Shown here in pieces: positions 1 to 13,502 of a stretch of 64,000 bases of DNA (positions are counted from its first letter, which is position 1; each line of letters begins with the position of its first letter). This DNA is from Eunapius fragilis (lineage: Eukaryota; Porifera; Demospongiae; Spongillida; Spongillidae). The notes under the pieces are model-generated. The model was not told the DNA's origin. It saw nothing but the letters and a program-made list of their open reading frames with translations, and ran no database searches. Both the position numbers and the translations under genes were made by a program. The stretch covers positions 7,325,572 through 7,389,571 of the forward strand of contig OY811980.1 of NCBI GenBank assembly GCA_963681505.1, given 5' to 3'.

Positions 1-773
1 CAGGATTACACACTTGTGGTGAAGTGCAGTTGATTAGGGGAGAAGTTATAGTGGTGACACTGCATGTGTACATCCCAGGTGCTCTCCCAGTCACAGTCAG
101 GGTGTTGTTGTAAGTAGATGTTGGTCGATCTGTCACTATCTGAGAGGAAGCATAGTTACCACCATTCACTGGACTTCCATTGATGGTCCACTGCACAGTT
201 GTAGGAGGAGAACTAGTGCTGGTGCAGGTCAACTGGAACACTGGTGGATCAACATTTGTAGGTGTCAACAGCTGAAACTGGACACCTCCTGTGATGTTAG
301 GACCATCTGTGGGAGAGTCAACACTTCCATAACACATGTGATGTACTTTCCTCTCTACTTACAAGTGGCTGCTACAGAGAGAGCATAGCTAGTAGTTCCA
401 ATTATGCCTGTTGCATTAGCTAGTGTGAGATCAGTGTACATTCCAACACAGAGTGTGATGGTGGTATTGGTACAACATTGAACACCATGTGTGAAGTCAG
501 AAGGAGTTCCACGGTACAGTTCTACTCCTCGCGACACATTTCGTTGACCCAACCCCCCAGAGGTGGTTACAGGGTCTGGTGTTGCTAGTGGAAACAGGGC
601 TCCATTTGGTTGATACCACTGTCCACCTGTTATACCCTCACACACGAGAGGTTTCATGTATGCTGATTGGTCGGATGTATTCACTCTGTTTGGTACTGCT
701 GAGAGAGACCACAGACTGTTGTTGGCAGCCATCACAAACATTTCATTCTGATTCCAGGTGATCCTAGGTTGGC
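1..773 (-). CDS. Gene 1: partial Ig-Ig receptor-family gene, cut by the left edge
   Basis: Two exons of the family ectodomain read on the minus strand. Module A is 773-363 (411 nt, phase 1 to phase 1): acceptor CACACAG, donor T|GTAAGT. It has the Ig-like pattern Cys in PLVCEG, Trp in GGQWYQPNG and the later GVQCCTN cysteines. Module B starts at 306 after CCCACAG and runs off the window; its F-G loop (ITSPLINCTSPQVCNP) resembles that of gene 4. The A-B intron is 56 bp. I see no frameshift or stop. No convincing signal-peptide exon was found upstream, although 774-1370 is homologous to the region upstream of gene 4 (46890-47545). By family comparison it is a secreted or membrane Ig-superfamily protein; which effector end it carries is outside the window. 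Confidence 0.8.
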
Positions 774-1924
774 CTGTGTGGAGGGTATGAAGTAATACAT
801 CAATACAACACCACAAGTGTAATGTGCATGAGGGTGTGTTGGTAGAGCAGGATGTACTGGTGAAGATGTATATCCGTGATCTCTACATAACAAGATGGTG
901 GCAATGGTACATGTGTTGACCTTAACTGATTCAATTGCAAAGTGCACTGTATAAGGCATGTCGTCTTAATCTCTCCCCATATTTATTTATATGAAACAGT
1001 TCACACGAAAATAGGGCAAGTCACGTACCCAGACCCAAGTACGTCATAGCTATGGATGGAATACACCACCGCTATTAGTGTTTGGGAAAGTTTTTATTAT
1101 AGAGACACTGAACTGTCCCATATATAACCCTTTCCCTAACACCATACAAAGGGATGCCTATCTAGACTGTAAGGAGGATATATGAGAAAGCTTATACACA
1201 CCTGCAATTAAATGTATCAGTCTTGAGCTGCAACCATGATATAATCATTATTTGGGTATACAATGCTCATAGTCTATTGCGTCTATGTTGTTGGTGTGTA
1301 TACTTAGCAACTTCTCTGTCGGGTTCCCGTACTTTCTAAGGAACGTAACACATAAATATATATCAGTCAGTCTTTTTAAAATTATTCATAAAAAATTAAT
1401 TATGTATCGCCCCCCTATTGCACAGTAGTTTGCGGCTGGACACTAGGTTACAATTAGAACAATACCGTAAAAACCACTTCTCATTTCATCGTGGAATTTC
1501 CAATCTCTGCATTATCTAAGATATCTGTTTGATTACAGCAAATTTAAGGTCTTTTTTTGCTATAATAGTCATTATTGTTGTACTTTTTCAAATTCCGTGA
1601 ATGATTTTGCGTGTTTTTCATGCAAACTGTGATTTTTTCAAAACATGGACTTTGCTAAAATGAAGAATTATTTTGTAATTTTGATGCCAATTGCTTTGAT
1701 TTGAAATTTATGTGACATATTTCACATGTTAGCAAGTGTATGCATGCTTTTTGCACAAATGAGATGATTTTTGGTGCTTTCAAGATAGCATGAAATAACA
1801 ATTCCTAAATTAAGAACTATCCATCCATAATACAAAATAAAATAAAATATCTCTGAGTTGTCACATATTTCATCTTGTATGCTTGCAGCTCATCTGTGAC
1901 ATGTAAAATCCTTTGCTCGTCAAT
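774..1924. other. Upstream flank of gene 1, duplicated in front of gene 4
   Basis: About 600 bp next to module A closely matches 46890-47545, the equivalent position in front of gene 4, so genes 1 and 4 are products of one duplication that included their upstream DNA. Shared stretches include the segment around the ACCCAGACCCAAGTACGTCATAGCT motif. It should hold the first exon and promoter, but I could not identify either. 1400-1924 is AT-rich with nothing recognisable. Confidence 0.5.
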
Positions 1925-2330
1925 GTATAGCCCGAATTCGACGTATCTGAAATTTCAGACCTGCCAAATCTACTGAAACAAAGTAGTTGTAACCACAATG
2001 CATACAAGGTTATAATTTTACATCTCAGTGTTGCCATATCCATATTTGAAATTTCAGACTCACCAAAATTTTTCTCACTGACTTATCATGATCCCCTACT
2101 AGTGAAATTTCAGACCTGTCAAATCTACTGAAACAAAGTAGTTGTAACCACAGTGCATTATAATTGTAGAGTGTTGCCATATCCATATTTGAAATTTCAG
2201 ACTCATCAAATTTTTCTCACTGACTCATCATAATTCATAATCACCTTCTATTAAGAATTCGATGTATCTGAAATTTCAGACCTGTCAAATCTACTGAAAC
2301 AAAGTAGTTGTAACCACAATGCAAAAAGGT
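1925..2330. repeat. Dispersed tandem repeat with CTGAAATTTCAG palindrome
   Basis: Three diverged copies of a unit of about 150-170 bp. Each holds the 12-bp palindrome CTGAAATTTCAG followed by ACCTG(C/T)CAAATCTACTGAA and a stretch reading AGTAGTTGTAACCACAATGCA. A second form of the same palindrome is repeated at 7502-7725. Confidence 0.7.
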
Positions 2331-4434
2331 TATAATTGTAACTTTTTGCTGATTGGTTGCAATTTTTGTACAATGGTAAATATTACATTTAATGCGAAAT
2401 TCAAATGCATATTTCAAAGAACAATAATAATATATTATTATGCATGAATTTCTAATTTTAAGTTTACCCTTAACGTTCAAAACTTCATTCAGTAAATTGA
2501 CATTAAATTTACTCATCGCACTCCAAAGGCTTGTGCCTGCAATATTCGTACAGGAAAATTATAATTACTGAGTACAGTGTTAATCTTGCATAAATTCAAT
2601 ACACTCATACAAGTTCTTTAACTTCTGAGCAATACTTTGGTACAACCTATGTGGCTTGGGAAGGGTTATACTATTCATCACAATGCAGTTCTTGTGGGTT
2701 GTAATCAACTGAGACTGTGATTTAACAACCCAAGGACTCCATGTACCATGGTAAGTTCCAGTCCACCATTCCAGTTACTTCTGTCACTATTAACACTTTA
2801 GCAATTTGAGGCAATTCATCATTATATTGTTCCAAGCCAAGTGCGACGAAATCACATTTATATATGGAACAGTGTCCATCAAAATCACCCTAACTTATGA
2901 TACTTTATCAATTTTTCCAGGACATGCAAAAGAAAACTAACGCTTGCATTGAAATGTATGGCTGATTATAATTCAGTACCTTATAACTGTATGATGGATA
3001 GCCCAATTTAGGACGCGTAAGTACTATGCTGCATGTGACAGAAGGTGATTTTGCTAGACACTAACACGCACACATATGAATCGAGGCATATTTCCAGGAA
3101 GGAGCATCAAATATCAAAGTATAAAAATGTACGCGAAATTACATGCATACAACATTCACGTACGTGTGGTCAAGAATGTTGTTACATACCTGAATCAACT
3201 ATACATGACGGTGGGGTCACTATCTCATCCTGCATCATTTGCTGTAACATGAATTAAATATATATGAACTTTCTGAAATCATTTCCATGCAACAAGCAGC
3301 CATTAAAATTACAATGCATAATACTTTGTACAGGCAGAGATCATATATAGATGATCTCTGGTACAGGTATACACGTATATTATTCGTACATTCACGACAC
3401 TGCCATGCACTGCCAGGTGAAGCACCGGAATGAACGGTGTCTGCTGGTGAGAATAGAATGTGCAGATAAAATGCCCATTGCAATGTACACTGATGGATAA
3501 TTTCGTACCAATACAGTTTGATCGTCACCACTTCTTCGATTGTTAGTTGCTGAGCGCGCACGCACGCACGCGCACGCATAAAAAGATTAGGACAATCAAA
3601 CTAAACACAGAACATGGTTCACCCCACATGCATACAACATGCCACCAATCCACTATCGCATGTATACACCGTTTGAATCACCGTATATGTTGTAGCTTCA
3701 GAGCAGTCACTGATGCTAATAAGTGACACCGCGTCAGAGAATTCACTGAAATCAATGAATGATTCAGGCTCAGAACAGTTACTGAAATTAATGGCAGTCA
3801 TAAAGTCGCTGTCTGTGTCACTATTCTCCCGGAGCGTTCACAGCTGCTGTAACTGTTGTATCAGCGCATGCGCATTATAGTTTTCACGAACATTACGCGC
3901 ACCGTTACTATTAATAGTTTTACCGCTGAATCTAGCACCTGCCACTAGTTTCTGTTGCAACTTAACTGTGGGCATCTGGATTATCATGGCTCTCTCTAGT
4001 TGTTGGAATTTTGATGTTGGTAAGGACCACTGCATCTATCTGGTGAAAGCAGGAGAAAGGCTCCGAGGAGAGGGGAACTTTTAAGAGGCCGTTTGTAGGA
4101 CCTGTCATTGATGTAAGATTCAGCTTCAAAAATGGAAAGCATTACTTGGTGGTAAGTGTTTGTGCACCTTTGGCCCATATCAACACTTGTATTGAGTTTG
4201 ATTTCCGATATAGCTTGAATCTATCCAAATGCGCCTGCAGCATAACAGATAATTTTTCGATTGTGCATGTTGATTCGTTCTTTCTAATACACTTAGTACA
4301 ATAAGGGTCCGTGCATAACCTTGAGAATAATAAAGGTCTGTTTATCCTTTCGATAGGTGTCCGTGTGTATGAACTTGAGTTACCGTAAAGTATATATACG
4401 CAGTATTAAAACTATAATTATGATTATAATTTAA
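2331..4434. other. Intergenic, nothing recognisable
   Basis: AT-rich DNA. Open frames here are below 115 codons, have no family resemblance I can name and no paired splice sites. An alternating CG/CA tract lies near 3556-3580. Confidence 0.4.
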
Positions 4435-5290
4435 TCGAGAGTTACGTTAGTAACTCTCATATAGGATTTGACCCCGATTATGAATGTCATTAAAAAAACG
4501 CGACCCGCTTCTAACAAGACTCCCGACGAGCGGATGGCTTATCTTGTTATCGTCGTCGTACAAGAAGGTAACAACAAGTAGTTTCGTGTTTGTTTGATGT
4601 CACAGAACCGCGTGGTTGTAGAGAACAAAACAATTTTCGAAACTCGTACCCAGTCCCACGTATTTCTCGTTCTTCTTCTTCTTCTTCTTCTTCTTGTTCT
4701 TGACCACGCATAACTCGGGATAGGAACACTTTTAAGAAATGAAAATCACACCAATGGCTTCAGAATTCGCTGGCATTTTCGCTTCTGTGGTCAAAACGTC
4801 TCGAGGCTACATGACATATATCGGTGGTTGTGTTAGCAAATCACGTATAGTTAAGCTTACTGCACTGACACGACGCGGATAGGTCCTACTTCGCTCTTTA
4901 TACGAAGTATTAGCAGTATACATCATGTAATCAAATGTGTACGGTCTGGGCACTACACGTAGTGGTAATTAACTGTGGCGATTATGTATTTTTAACAACG
5001 TGCACGTGCGTACTATAATCGTTCTTGTTATTCGATCGTTGTAAGTTTGACGCTCTTTGTAACTTAGTGAAGTTCTTTTTTTTTTTCAAAATGCCTTCAC
5101 GTCAGGAAAAGACGACGAGCATAGTACCTCAAAACTAGAGTCGACGTATTAGATTCAGCCCGAGCGGAACTACAAAGCAGAGCCTGAAAAGAAGCGGGCC
5201 TCTCAACGTGAAAAATATCGAGCAGAGCCTGAAAAGAAACGGACCTCTCGACGCGCAAGGTATCGAGATGCGATTAGTAGACTGTAGGAA

Positions 5291-5322
<32 letters not shown>

Positions 5323-5770
5323 GAGGGTGCTGTCTGCTTCAGTCTGGCCCGATACAAAATGCGTTCGTGGGTTCGATCGCGCTGGGGCGACAATTAATAA
5401 CCTCTCCTTCCTCTCATATCAAGATGGATTACTTAACATGCTATACGGCTCATAATCGGGTATGAATAAAAATCAATGAAACAAGTAAATAAAAAACATT
5501 CTCTATGAGAAAGTTGGTGGCATATAGGATTTGAAGACATGGTGGTGTAAAAAGGAAGGAAACAAGGGTCTAATAATAAGGGAAAATGGAATAGTCCTAT
5601 ATTTAGCACATTTCTATATGTAGGATATAGTATGTTGTTCGTGTGCTAAATATAGGACTATTCCATTTTCCCTTATTATTAGACCCTTGTTTCCTTCCTT
5701 TTTACACCACCATGTCTTCAAATCCTATATGCCACCAACTTTCTCATAGAGAATGTTTTTTATTTACTTG
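4435..5770 (+). mobile_element. Helitron-like element d (longest copy)
   Basis: 1336 bp. It starts TC immediately after host A, followed by a stem-loop (GAGAGTTAC, loop GTTA, GTAACTCTC) and the family motif ATATAGGATTTGACCCCGA. It ends ...TTTACTTG before host T, so insertion was between A and T with no target duplication. The last 289 bp (5482-5770) is a near-perfect palindrome. Inside are a TTC microsatellite (about 4672-4700), an ATG at 5091 (MPSRQEK) and, in another frame from 5159, a 15-residue basic repeat (YKAEPEKKRASQREK, then YRAEPEKKRTSRRAR) before a 31-base G run at 5291. I read this as the decayed start of the replicase/helicase gene. The terminal structures are seen; the Helitron assignment is inferred from TC start, A^T target and the 3' hairpin. 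Confidence 0.75.
5482..5770. repeat. 289-bp palindrome forming the 3' end of Helitron-like element d
   Basis: Arms of about 130 bp, loop about 25 bp around ATATGTAGGATATAGTATG. Conserved blocks (GAGAAAGTTGGTGG, ATATAGG, TGGTGTAAAAAGGAAGG, AAGGGAAAATG, TAGTCCTATATTTAGCAC) alternate with spacers that differ from other copies but pair exactly within this one. Confidence 0.9.
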
Positions 5771-6097
5771 TTATAATTATGATCCGTATTATTACGGCCA
5801 TACAATGTCTCATTTTTACCGGGCAGGCATATAGCAGCCGAGGATGACACTCCAGGCATATTTTGGTACACATTTTTGGTCACGATTGCTGGTTTTGTCT
5901 CGGTCGCGTGCGCGACGCACTAAGGTACAACTTTAGCAGAGACACAAAGATCAGTCGGAATACGAAGTAAGTGGTCCTTTCTAGTGTTAAAAAAAATGTT
6001 GTTTTTCTCACGCTAATGTACATAAAACAGCAACATCATTTCGAGGTACACTGTATATGTTCTAATTGATGCGCGCAAACAGTTACCTATTTAAGGT

Positions 6098-7325
6098 AAG
6101 GGTGTGTGGGTGTCAAAGGATTGTGGGGTGTGTGTGTTTCAAAGGCTTGTAGGGTGTGTGTGGGTGTCAAAGGCTTGTAGGGTGCGTGTGTGTGTGTATC
6201 GAAGGCTTGTAGGGTGTGTGGTGTCAAAGAATTGTAGGGCGTGTGTGTGTGTTGAGTGTGGTGTCGAAGGCTTGTAGAGTGTGTGGTGTCGAAGGCTTGT
6301 AGAGTGTGTGGTGTCGAAGGCTTGTAGAGTGTGTGGTGTCGAAGGCTTGTAGAGTGTGTGGTGTCGAAGGCTTGTAGGGTGTGTGGGTGTCGAAGCTTGT
6401 AGAATGTATGGTGTCGAAGGCTTGTATAGTGTGGTGTTGAAGGCTTGTAGGGTCTGTGTGTATCAAAGGCTTGTAGGTGTTTGTGTGTCAAAGGCTTGTA
6501 GGGTGTTTGTGTGTCAAAGGCTTGTAGGGTGTGTGGGTGTCAAAGGCTTTTAGGGTGTGTGGGTGTTGAAGGATAGTAGGGTGTGTGGGTGTCGAAAGCT
6601 TGTAGTGTGGTGTCGAAGGCTTGTGTGTGCGTGTCGAAGGCTTGTAGGGTGTGGTTTCGAAGGCTTGTAGGGTGTGTGTGGGTGTCGAAGGCTTGTAGAA
6701 TGTGTGGCGTCGAAGGCTTGTAGGGTGTGCGTATCAACGGCTTGTAGGGTGTGTGGGTGTCAAAGGCTTGTAGAGTGTGTGTGCGTATCGAAGGCATGTA
6801 GGGTTTTTGTGTGTCAAAGGCTTGTAGGGTGTGTTGGTGTCGAAGGCTCGTAGGGTGTGTGTGGGTGTCGAAAGCTTGTAAGGTGTGGTGTCGAAGGCTT
6901 GTAAGATGTGTGTGGGTGTCAAAGGCTTGTATGGTGTGTGTTGGTGTCGAAGGCTTGTAGATTGTGTGGTGTCGAAGGTGTGTGTGGGTGTCGAAGGCTT
7001 GTAGAATGTGTGGTGTCGAAGGCTTGTAGAGTGTGGTGTTGAAGGCTTGTAGGGTCTGTGCGTATCAAAGGCTTGTAGGTGTTTGTGTGTCAAAGGCTTG
7101 TAGGGTGTGTGGGTGTCAAAGGCTTGTAGGGTGTGTGGGTGTCGAAGGCTAGTAAGGTTTGTGTGGGTGTCGAAAGCTTGTGTGTGTGGTGCATGTGTGT
7201 GCGTGTCGAAGGCTTGTAGGATGTGTGTGGGTGTCGAAGGCTTGTAGGGTGTGTGTGGTCGAAGGCTTGTAGGGTGTGTGTGTGCGTGTCGAAGGCTTGT
7301 AGAGTGTATGGTGTCGAAGGCTACG
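6098..7325. repeat. Minisatellite, GT-rich strand, about 1.2 kb
   Basis: Tandem array of units of roughly 22-32 bp built on GGCTTGTAGGGTGTGTGG plus GTGTCGAA or GTGTCAAA. Units differ in length and in the number of GTGT steps. G and T are concentrated on the plus strand throughout. Long open frames on the minus strand (LQAFDTHTPYKP-type) are a by-product of the repeat and are not genes. Confidence 0.95.
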
Positions 7326-7501
7326 GCCGTTAAAAATCAACAGGCTATGCATTAACCATGCACACATTAATTGCAAACTAACACCCCGGGTCAGTATATA
7401 AAACCACCCCCCTGCCCCTGGACAAGCTTTTATATCTACACCCACATCTGTTTTACATTATGAAAATCAGTGATTGATGTTCTGGTGAATGAATATATGC
7501 A

Positions 7502-7725
7502 TGTTAGCTGATGATTTCTGAAATTTCAGATACACCAAACAGTATATGATTGGCATATCTGAAATTTCAGATACACCAAACAGTATATGATTGGCATATC
7601 TGAAATTTCAGATACACCAAACACAGTATATGATTGGCATATCTGAAATTTCAGATACACCAAACACAGTATATGATTGGCATATCTGAAATTTCAGATA
7701 CACCAAACATAGTATATCTGAATGC
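7502..7725. repeat. Five tandem 43-bp repeats containing TATCTGAAATTTCAGAT
   Basis: Five nearly identical units, each with the palindrome ATCTGAAATTTCAGAT followed by ACACCAAACA(CA)GTATATGATTGGC. The third and fourth carry two extra bases. A sixth, diverged palindrome is near 7748-7760. Confidence 0.9.
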
Positions 7726-7729
7726 GTTG

Positions 7730-10437
7730 CTTTTATTTTTTGGTTAATCTGAAATTTCAGGTATGCCAAGCATGTTTAAAATTTATTTTACAGCAACATG
7801 TAATTCAGAATTTATTCCCCTATAATTTCCCTTATACCATTCAACAGATTTACACAAGGCAGTACAGGATTCTAAAAGGAATGCCATAGTTGCATCAAAA
7901 AACACAAAGATGAGCTTTTCTGAGTCTCCTCACACTCCTGCCACTTCTGCCATTTTGAACAGTCCTGAATATTAAATTTAAAAACTTTCTTCTTGCACAT
8001 TGTATTTATAATCATTATCATTATATTTCATGCATTTCATGTATCACATCATTTATGTCACATAATTATCTAATTCTTATGATACTGTGCAAGCATAATT
8101 CTGATCGTTGAAGATTTTAAGCAATTCAGTACAATTTTGCAGACAAAAGCACTGAGTTGCATTTCTGAGGCAATATCTTAAATTCCTGCAACATTCTAAT
8201 TGGAATTGGAAATTCCACAATGAAATTGGAAGGAGTTTAAATGGTTTTGGAACTATAATCCACACCTCATTATCAATGCTACTTTTTGAGCGAGCCATAT
8301 CCATCCTTCATATAGGTCAGATATGGGCAAAACATGGTTCTTTGATCTTGATGTTCATCGTAGGTAAGTATATCCCATATGCGCAAGCGCTTTGTTGCGT
8401 TTCCTTTAAACGCGCATCCTACTTTTACACCATTGCCATAGGGAAGGGGGGTAAGTTCAAGCCTATGAGGCGAACGCCAGGCAAATTCCCAAGGAGGTCA
8501 GGACGTAGCATCATCGAGAAGAAGCATCACAATAGGCAAACACATGGTTTAGGACGTGTCACATTTTTTCTTTCAACACACAAATCACGAATGTGTTTTT
8601 TATGAATAATCGGCATAGTTTGTTATACAATCCGGTCACAGTAGTTGACTCGATCCGCAAAACTATAAGGTCCAGCAACGCTGCAGATGTGTGGAAGCCT
8701 TTTGGTGGCTACATAAAAGAGAAACAGGCCATCATATAAGTGTACTGAATTTTCTGAACGTCTGAATAGCGGGACAGAGCTACAACATATTCCAGCTCCA
8801 CAAATGTATATCAATGGAAGACACATGATGAAAGCTTACATGTACATATATGTGCATATAAAGTCTACCCAGATATCAGACCAAGAGAGGTGACAAGCAT
8901 ACACAGGCACATCCAAAAGGTCTCATCACAGTTAATAAAATAAAGGGTTGTACCACCACATCACTCACCTAATGTCCACCGCTGACCAGAAATAGATAAG
9001 GATCAAATGCTAGATGCATAGGAGCCTTACACTGGAAACCATCACATCTAACCATTCTAACCCTAGGTCCTTATGGCTGCTGGACATGTATTGCATATCA
9101 GAGCCACACTTTGATGTTCCCATACACATGGTCAGTATCTCAATTGTGTATTTACACTGGTAGGATAGATACCTGGGCTCCACATGACCCATGGAATCTT
9201 CATGAAGATCTTTGAGCTCTTTCTGTCATAACTGGACCCGCAGCTGGTCTTTGTACCCATGGCCATAACCAGCACATCCAGCTTTTTAGCTTTCTGTACA
9301 GACTTGCTTGTAGATTATGAAGGCATAGTGTTATGCAGAGGTCAAAGGTGGTCAAACATGTTGAGGAGAAGGGAACAAACAGGTTGAGGAGAAGGGAAGC
9401 TACAGAATGCAATGATACAATTCCAATATGTCTACTATAAAAACACATGCAGAAGAATGAAATAGTCAAAACCACCGAGCCACTGATAAGGGCATCAACC
9501 ATCATGATGCACCCTTTGTCTGACATTTAAGGCCAAACATCAACAATACTTTAATGGTGTATTTTTAGGGAACCTCATAAGGCTCTTCAAGCATAGACCA
9601 CACCTGATGCATACTAGCCATCAAACATCAACACGTGTACATTAATGGTTACTGTAGCACAAGAGAAGTGCCCTATACACATGCATCACTAGGTACACAT
9701 ATCACCATTTGAAGTCAATCAAAAAAGCATGGAACATCACTATTCCATGGCCAACCTTAGGGCATCATTCCCAGGCATCTCAATACTAGTACCACTGAAG
9801 ATGCATTTCATACCACCCCATGGGCAAGGCGTACCGGTGCAGGGTTTGGCCTTCTCGAAGAGCAAGGGGCTGAGTCCAACCACGCCAGGTTTTAATATCT
9901 TGCAGAGGACCTACCATGTCTTGTATTATGATGCTCAATGCTGCACAGAATGTTAAAGCGAAGCCACCTCACGAGTAAAACCTTTAATTGAACACCACAA
10001 GTGTACCGTGTGTGTATACGCTATACGCACACTCAACTTTAAACGTATCTACGACCGCCAAGAAAAAATGTGACAATAGTTCCATACGATACGCTGTACC
10101 TTTGGTTTTCCACTTTTAGTTTGGCCATAGAATTTGTCCTTCAGGGAGAATAAGCGCTTCAAAGTGGAGATGTCCGTCAAAAGTTGGTCGTTTCTCGCGA
10201 GCCATGCCACATCTTGGAAACATCACTGCGCCATGTGATTTGGGCAATAAATAGAACAATAGTGGTACAGTCCTTGTATGGCTTGTAAATGGCAACAGGA
10301 CGTGTCGTGTTAACAAGCAGTCTCATGTTTCAAAGGTCGGTGGTTGTCAAGGCTCGTTGCTAGGTCATTACGTGATCATTTCGTTCGGGGAACGAGGCTA
10401 CTGTCCTGGCCGCAAACAACTGTGATTGACAATGAAA
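7730..10437. other. Unassigned region of 2.7 kb
   Basis: No family I recognise. The longest frames are 8276-8605 (+, 109 codons) and 9200-9526 (-, 108 codons). A minus-strand stretch at 8623-8826 and another at 10116-10316 look weakly protein-like but have no domain signature I can name. A minus-strand gene with small exons or its relic is possible; I cannot support a model. Confidence 0.3.
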
Positions 10438-11055
10438 CGAATGACTACAACTGATTACTATTACTATACATAGTTTCACTACATTAGTCCTGAAAACTGT
10501 TCTAATGCTGAAATGTCCGCATCTCTGATTTATATGACTGGCAGAAGGTGTAAAAATGTTTGCGGAGTGTTGTTTTGTCTAGTTGCTTTGTAGGCCAGGA
10601 CGCCTGAGTAGCGTATACATGTATACGAGTAACTAGCTCCTCCGTACCTCATGATCTTGAACCTAGCACTCGCTGATTTAATTTGCCCGGTCAGCTAACA
10701 GGTCGCGTGAAACCAAACCGACAAGGGATACAAAACTAATACCATCCACTTACCTGCGGCTAGGAGCGGAAGCGTACAGAGAACGGTACATGCGAATGAG
10801 TAGCAGATATGATGGTGCATCGGATCGCCTAAGTGGTGGTTTCGCCCACTTCAAGTTCTTCTTGGGTTGGGGTATGAAAACAACTTACTGGTCTAGTAAC
10901 GAGACCGAAAGCCCCTCCCTAAATGAATTGTTTAGAGCTTCTTACTCAGAGAGATGCATGCATTGGTTCAAGCATGTGAAAGATACATGTATATTTGGAG
11001 ATATGTATGTATTAATTGGTTCAAACATGGATAGTGACAGATCGACCAACATCTA
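10438..11055. other. Duplicated block, left part (paralogue of 47621-48143)
   Basis: Closely matches 47621-48143 and ends in about 25 bp of a module B Ig exon (GATAGTGACAGATCGACC). The block is interrupted at 11055 by the CACTA-type element and resumes at 16421. No open gene was found in it. Confidence 0.8.
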
Positions 11056-13502
11056 CACTGTGCAAAAAATAGGATATACGCTATTGTATATTTTGCGTAT
11101 ATTTCGAGTATACGCACGAATATACGCGTGCGTATACGCGAAATATCCCACTGGTATATTTTGCGTATAGAACCAATTTCGCACTGCGTATATTTCGAGT
11201 ATCCTCAAATGTATCACGTGCGCTATGGAGGATTCTCTAATTAATGTCTCCGGATACTACACTGTACCTACGTTGACCGTATACTGTATTGGGTACGCCA
11301 CCCGATTATGTTCGTTGTATACTGGCTTGATTAGTATTAAAATTATTATCAATATTAAATAAAGCAATACAATCAATAGACAACGTTCAAGCTCTCCAGC
11401 CATCCAGGAAGGAGATACTCCAGTAGTGGCCCTCCAACCCGCCGTTGCCACGAGTTGCTCAGAAATCCATTGCAACCTCTTCTAACGAAACGCGCGGCAG
11501 TAGTTGAGCGTAGGCTTCAAACTGCTTCCCTGTACTGTCACCATAGTCCATATAGCTACAGCAAAATAGAGCATCCATACGATACAAATGCAAACAGAGG
11601 CCTACACTGACGGCGGGATTGCTTGACAAGCTCAGCTGAATCTGAAGTTTCCTTGTCTAGCTGCAGGGAATATACAGGGTTAAAACAAACGAAGCCATTA
11701 CCTTATACTCCAAAGCAATCCGCTACTTCTCTATCTCCGCTCTTCGTATAATTTGTCAATTCTGACAACAGACACTGATAAACAGCAAGTGTGAATGAAA
11801 ACGCAATCTCTTACCCGCTCTGCCTTTGCTAGTTTTTATGACGTCTCTAAATTTGATCGAGAAAAAAAAGGTGATGATGATCACTGCTTACGCTTCGAGA
11901 CTTCCAGCTGGATTCTCCTCAGTAGGGAAAAAAAAAAGCCGATATAACGTTACTGTACCTGTACAGAAAGTGATGTCCTTTTCCCTCGAGTTGGTCTTAC
12001 AGCATCGCTTTGAGACAGTTTTGGATCTGTAGTTTCGCAACCTCCTGCAGTAGTGTAACGGACCGTGCAAACAGCATCGCCATGCTGCCTAGGACCTAGG
12101 GTTTGGCGCGGTCTTCTTTGTCATCATCGTACTAGTATCGATATACATGTACATGTAGGTTCTGCTGTGACGACATGACTTCATCGTTTCTCGGGGACCT
12201 GTTAGAGGAGAGACTTGGGAATTAGCCACTAGTCCCTCAATTTACTTGAAGACCCACCTAAGATATTTCTTCTGGATGATAGGAACGTACGGTTATAGTT
12301 GCAGTAGATTTCCCGACGATGACGCCATATATGCATGCGGCTTTGAAGAGTCTACGCATGCGCGTTACATTCATTTGACAAGAAGCCTCGTACACACTGT
12401 ATTTGTTCTGCTCAGAGTGGGGTTTCAAAAGCAACTTAGAAATGACTTATTTGATGTACACAAGACTGTATTACAATACCTGGTCTGGCCACTAACATGA
12501 TTCTATTTGATGCACACCTACGAACATGACTCTATTAGATGCACACCAGGGACTGCCACTTTATTTGATTCATTCAATTGATGTAAGGCTTGATCCTATC
12601 AGAGTGAAAATATATCATTTAAAGATATCACACCATGCAAACATACCATACATACAATTTGGATGAAGACTATTGAGAAGGATAGATTCTTAGTGCACTC
12701 AGCTACTAAATGGCAGTAATACTGGTGCCACCTCCAAGCGCCAAGCCTCTAGCTAAACATTTTCATTCTGAATGCTCCAAAATCACATTCGCCTCTTTCA
12801 AACCACATTCTAAGCATCTTCACCTACTCACACAGATATAAGCACGTACAGACAATTGTAAACATATGTGGATGCACATGCACATACTGGTATAAAATGC
12901 AGACACATGCATACACACATCTTGACAGAATTGTGCTTTCTTCTCCTAGTGACATGCAGACAGATACACACACATGCGTACCCTATGTATGTAGCTGCAC
13001 ACATGCCAATATCCTCCCAAAAGGTCCTTCAATACAACCACTACATGTAAGAATGTTCACAGAACAATGAAAGCCCTACACAGCTAGGCACCAAAACATA
13101 TTGCTGCCTGGGTCTATTTGGCACTGACTAAACATCACACAGTGAACTATAAAAACTTCAGAGTGACACCAAAGCAATCAAACTTCAGTGCTAACAGCCC
13201 ACAGTTAGTCCACCAACCCTCCCCTTTGGCAGGAGTGCCCCAGTTATCAAGACTGTGGCTACATGCATCATGGTAGCCTCATCATGGGGTGTGGCAAAGC
13301 AGCCATCCCACCAACTGTGTGAGTGTATTACCCCTTGGCAACTTCTTCAAGTATGTGTATGTGTGTGTATGTGTGTATGTGTGTGCGCATGTGTGTGCAT
13401 GCAAGGTGAGTGTTAAGATCATGTGATGTGGTTTAGTAGACATTATTAGGTGATTAGGGTAAGTAGGAATGCTAGCATTAAATACCAAACCATCTTCATC
13501 AG

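Noticed and set aside
355..959. N-terminal extensions of module A in gene 1 as signal peptide
   Set aside because: The extension precedes a good CACACAG acceptor, has weak hydrophobicity and is not conserved in frame in gene 4.
6098..7325. Several minus-strand open frames of 80-134 codons with repeated LQAFDTHTPYKP
   Set aside because: They arise from a GT-rich minisatellite in different frames; no start context, no complexity, no splice structure.
8276..8605. 109-codon plus-strand frame
   Set aside because: No domain, no paralogue, no splice partners; within chance expectation for AT-rich DNA of this length.
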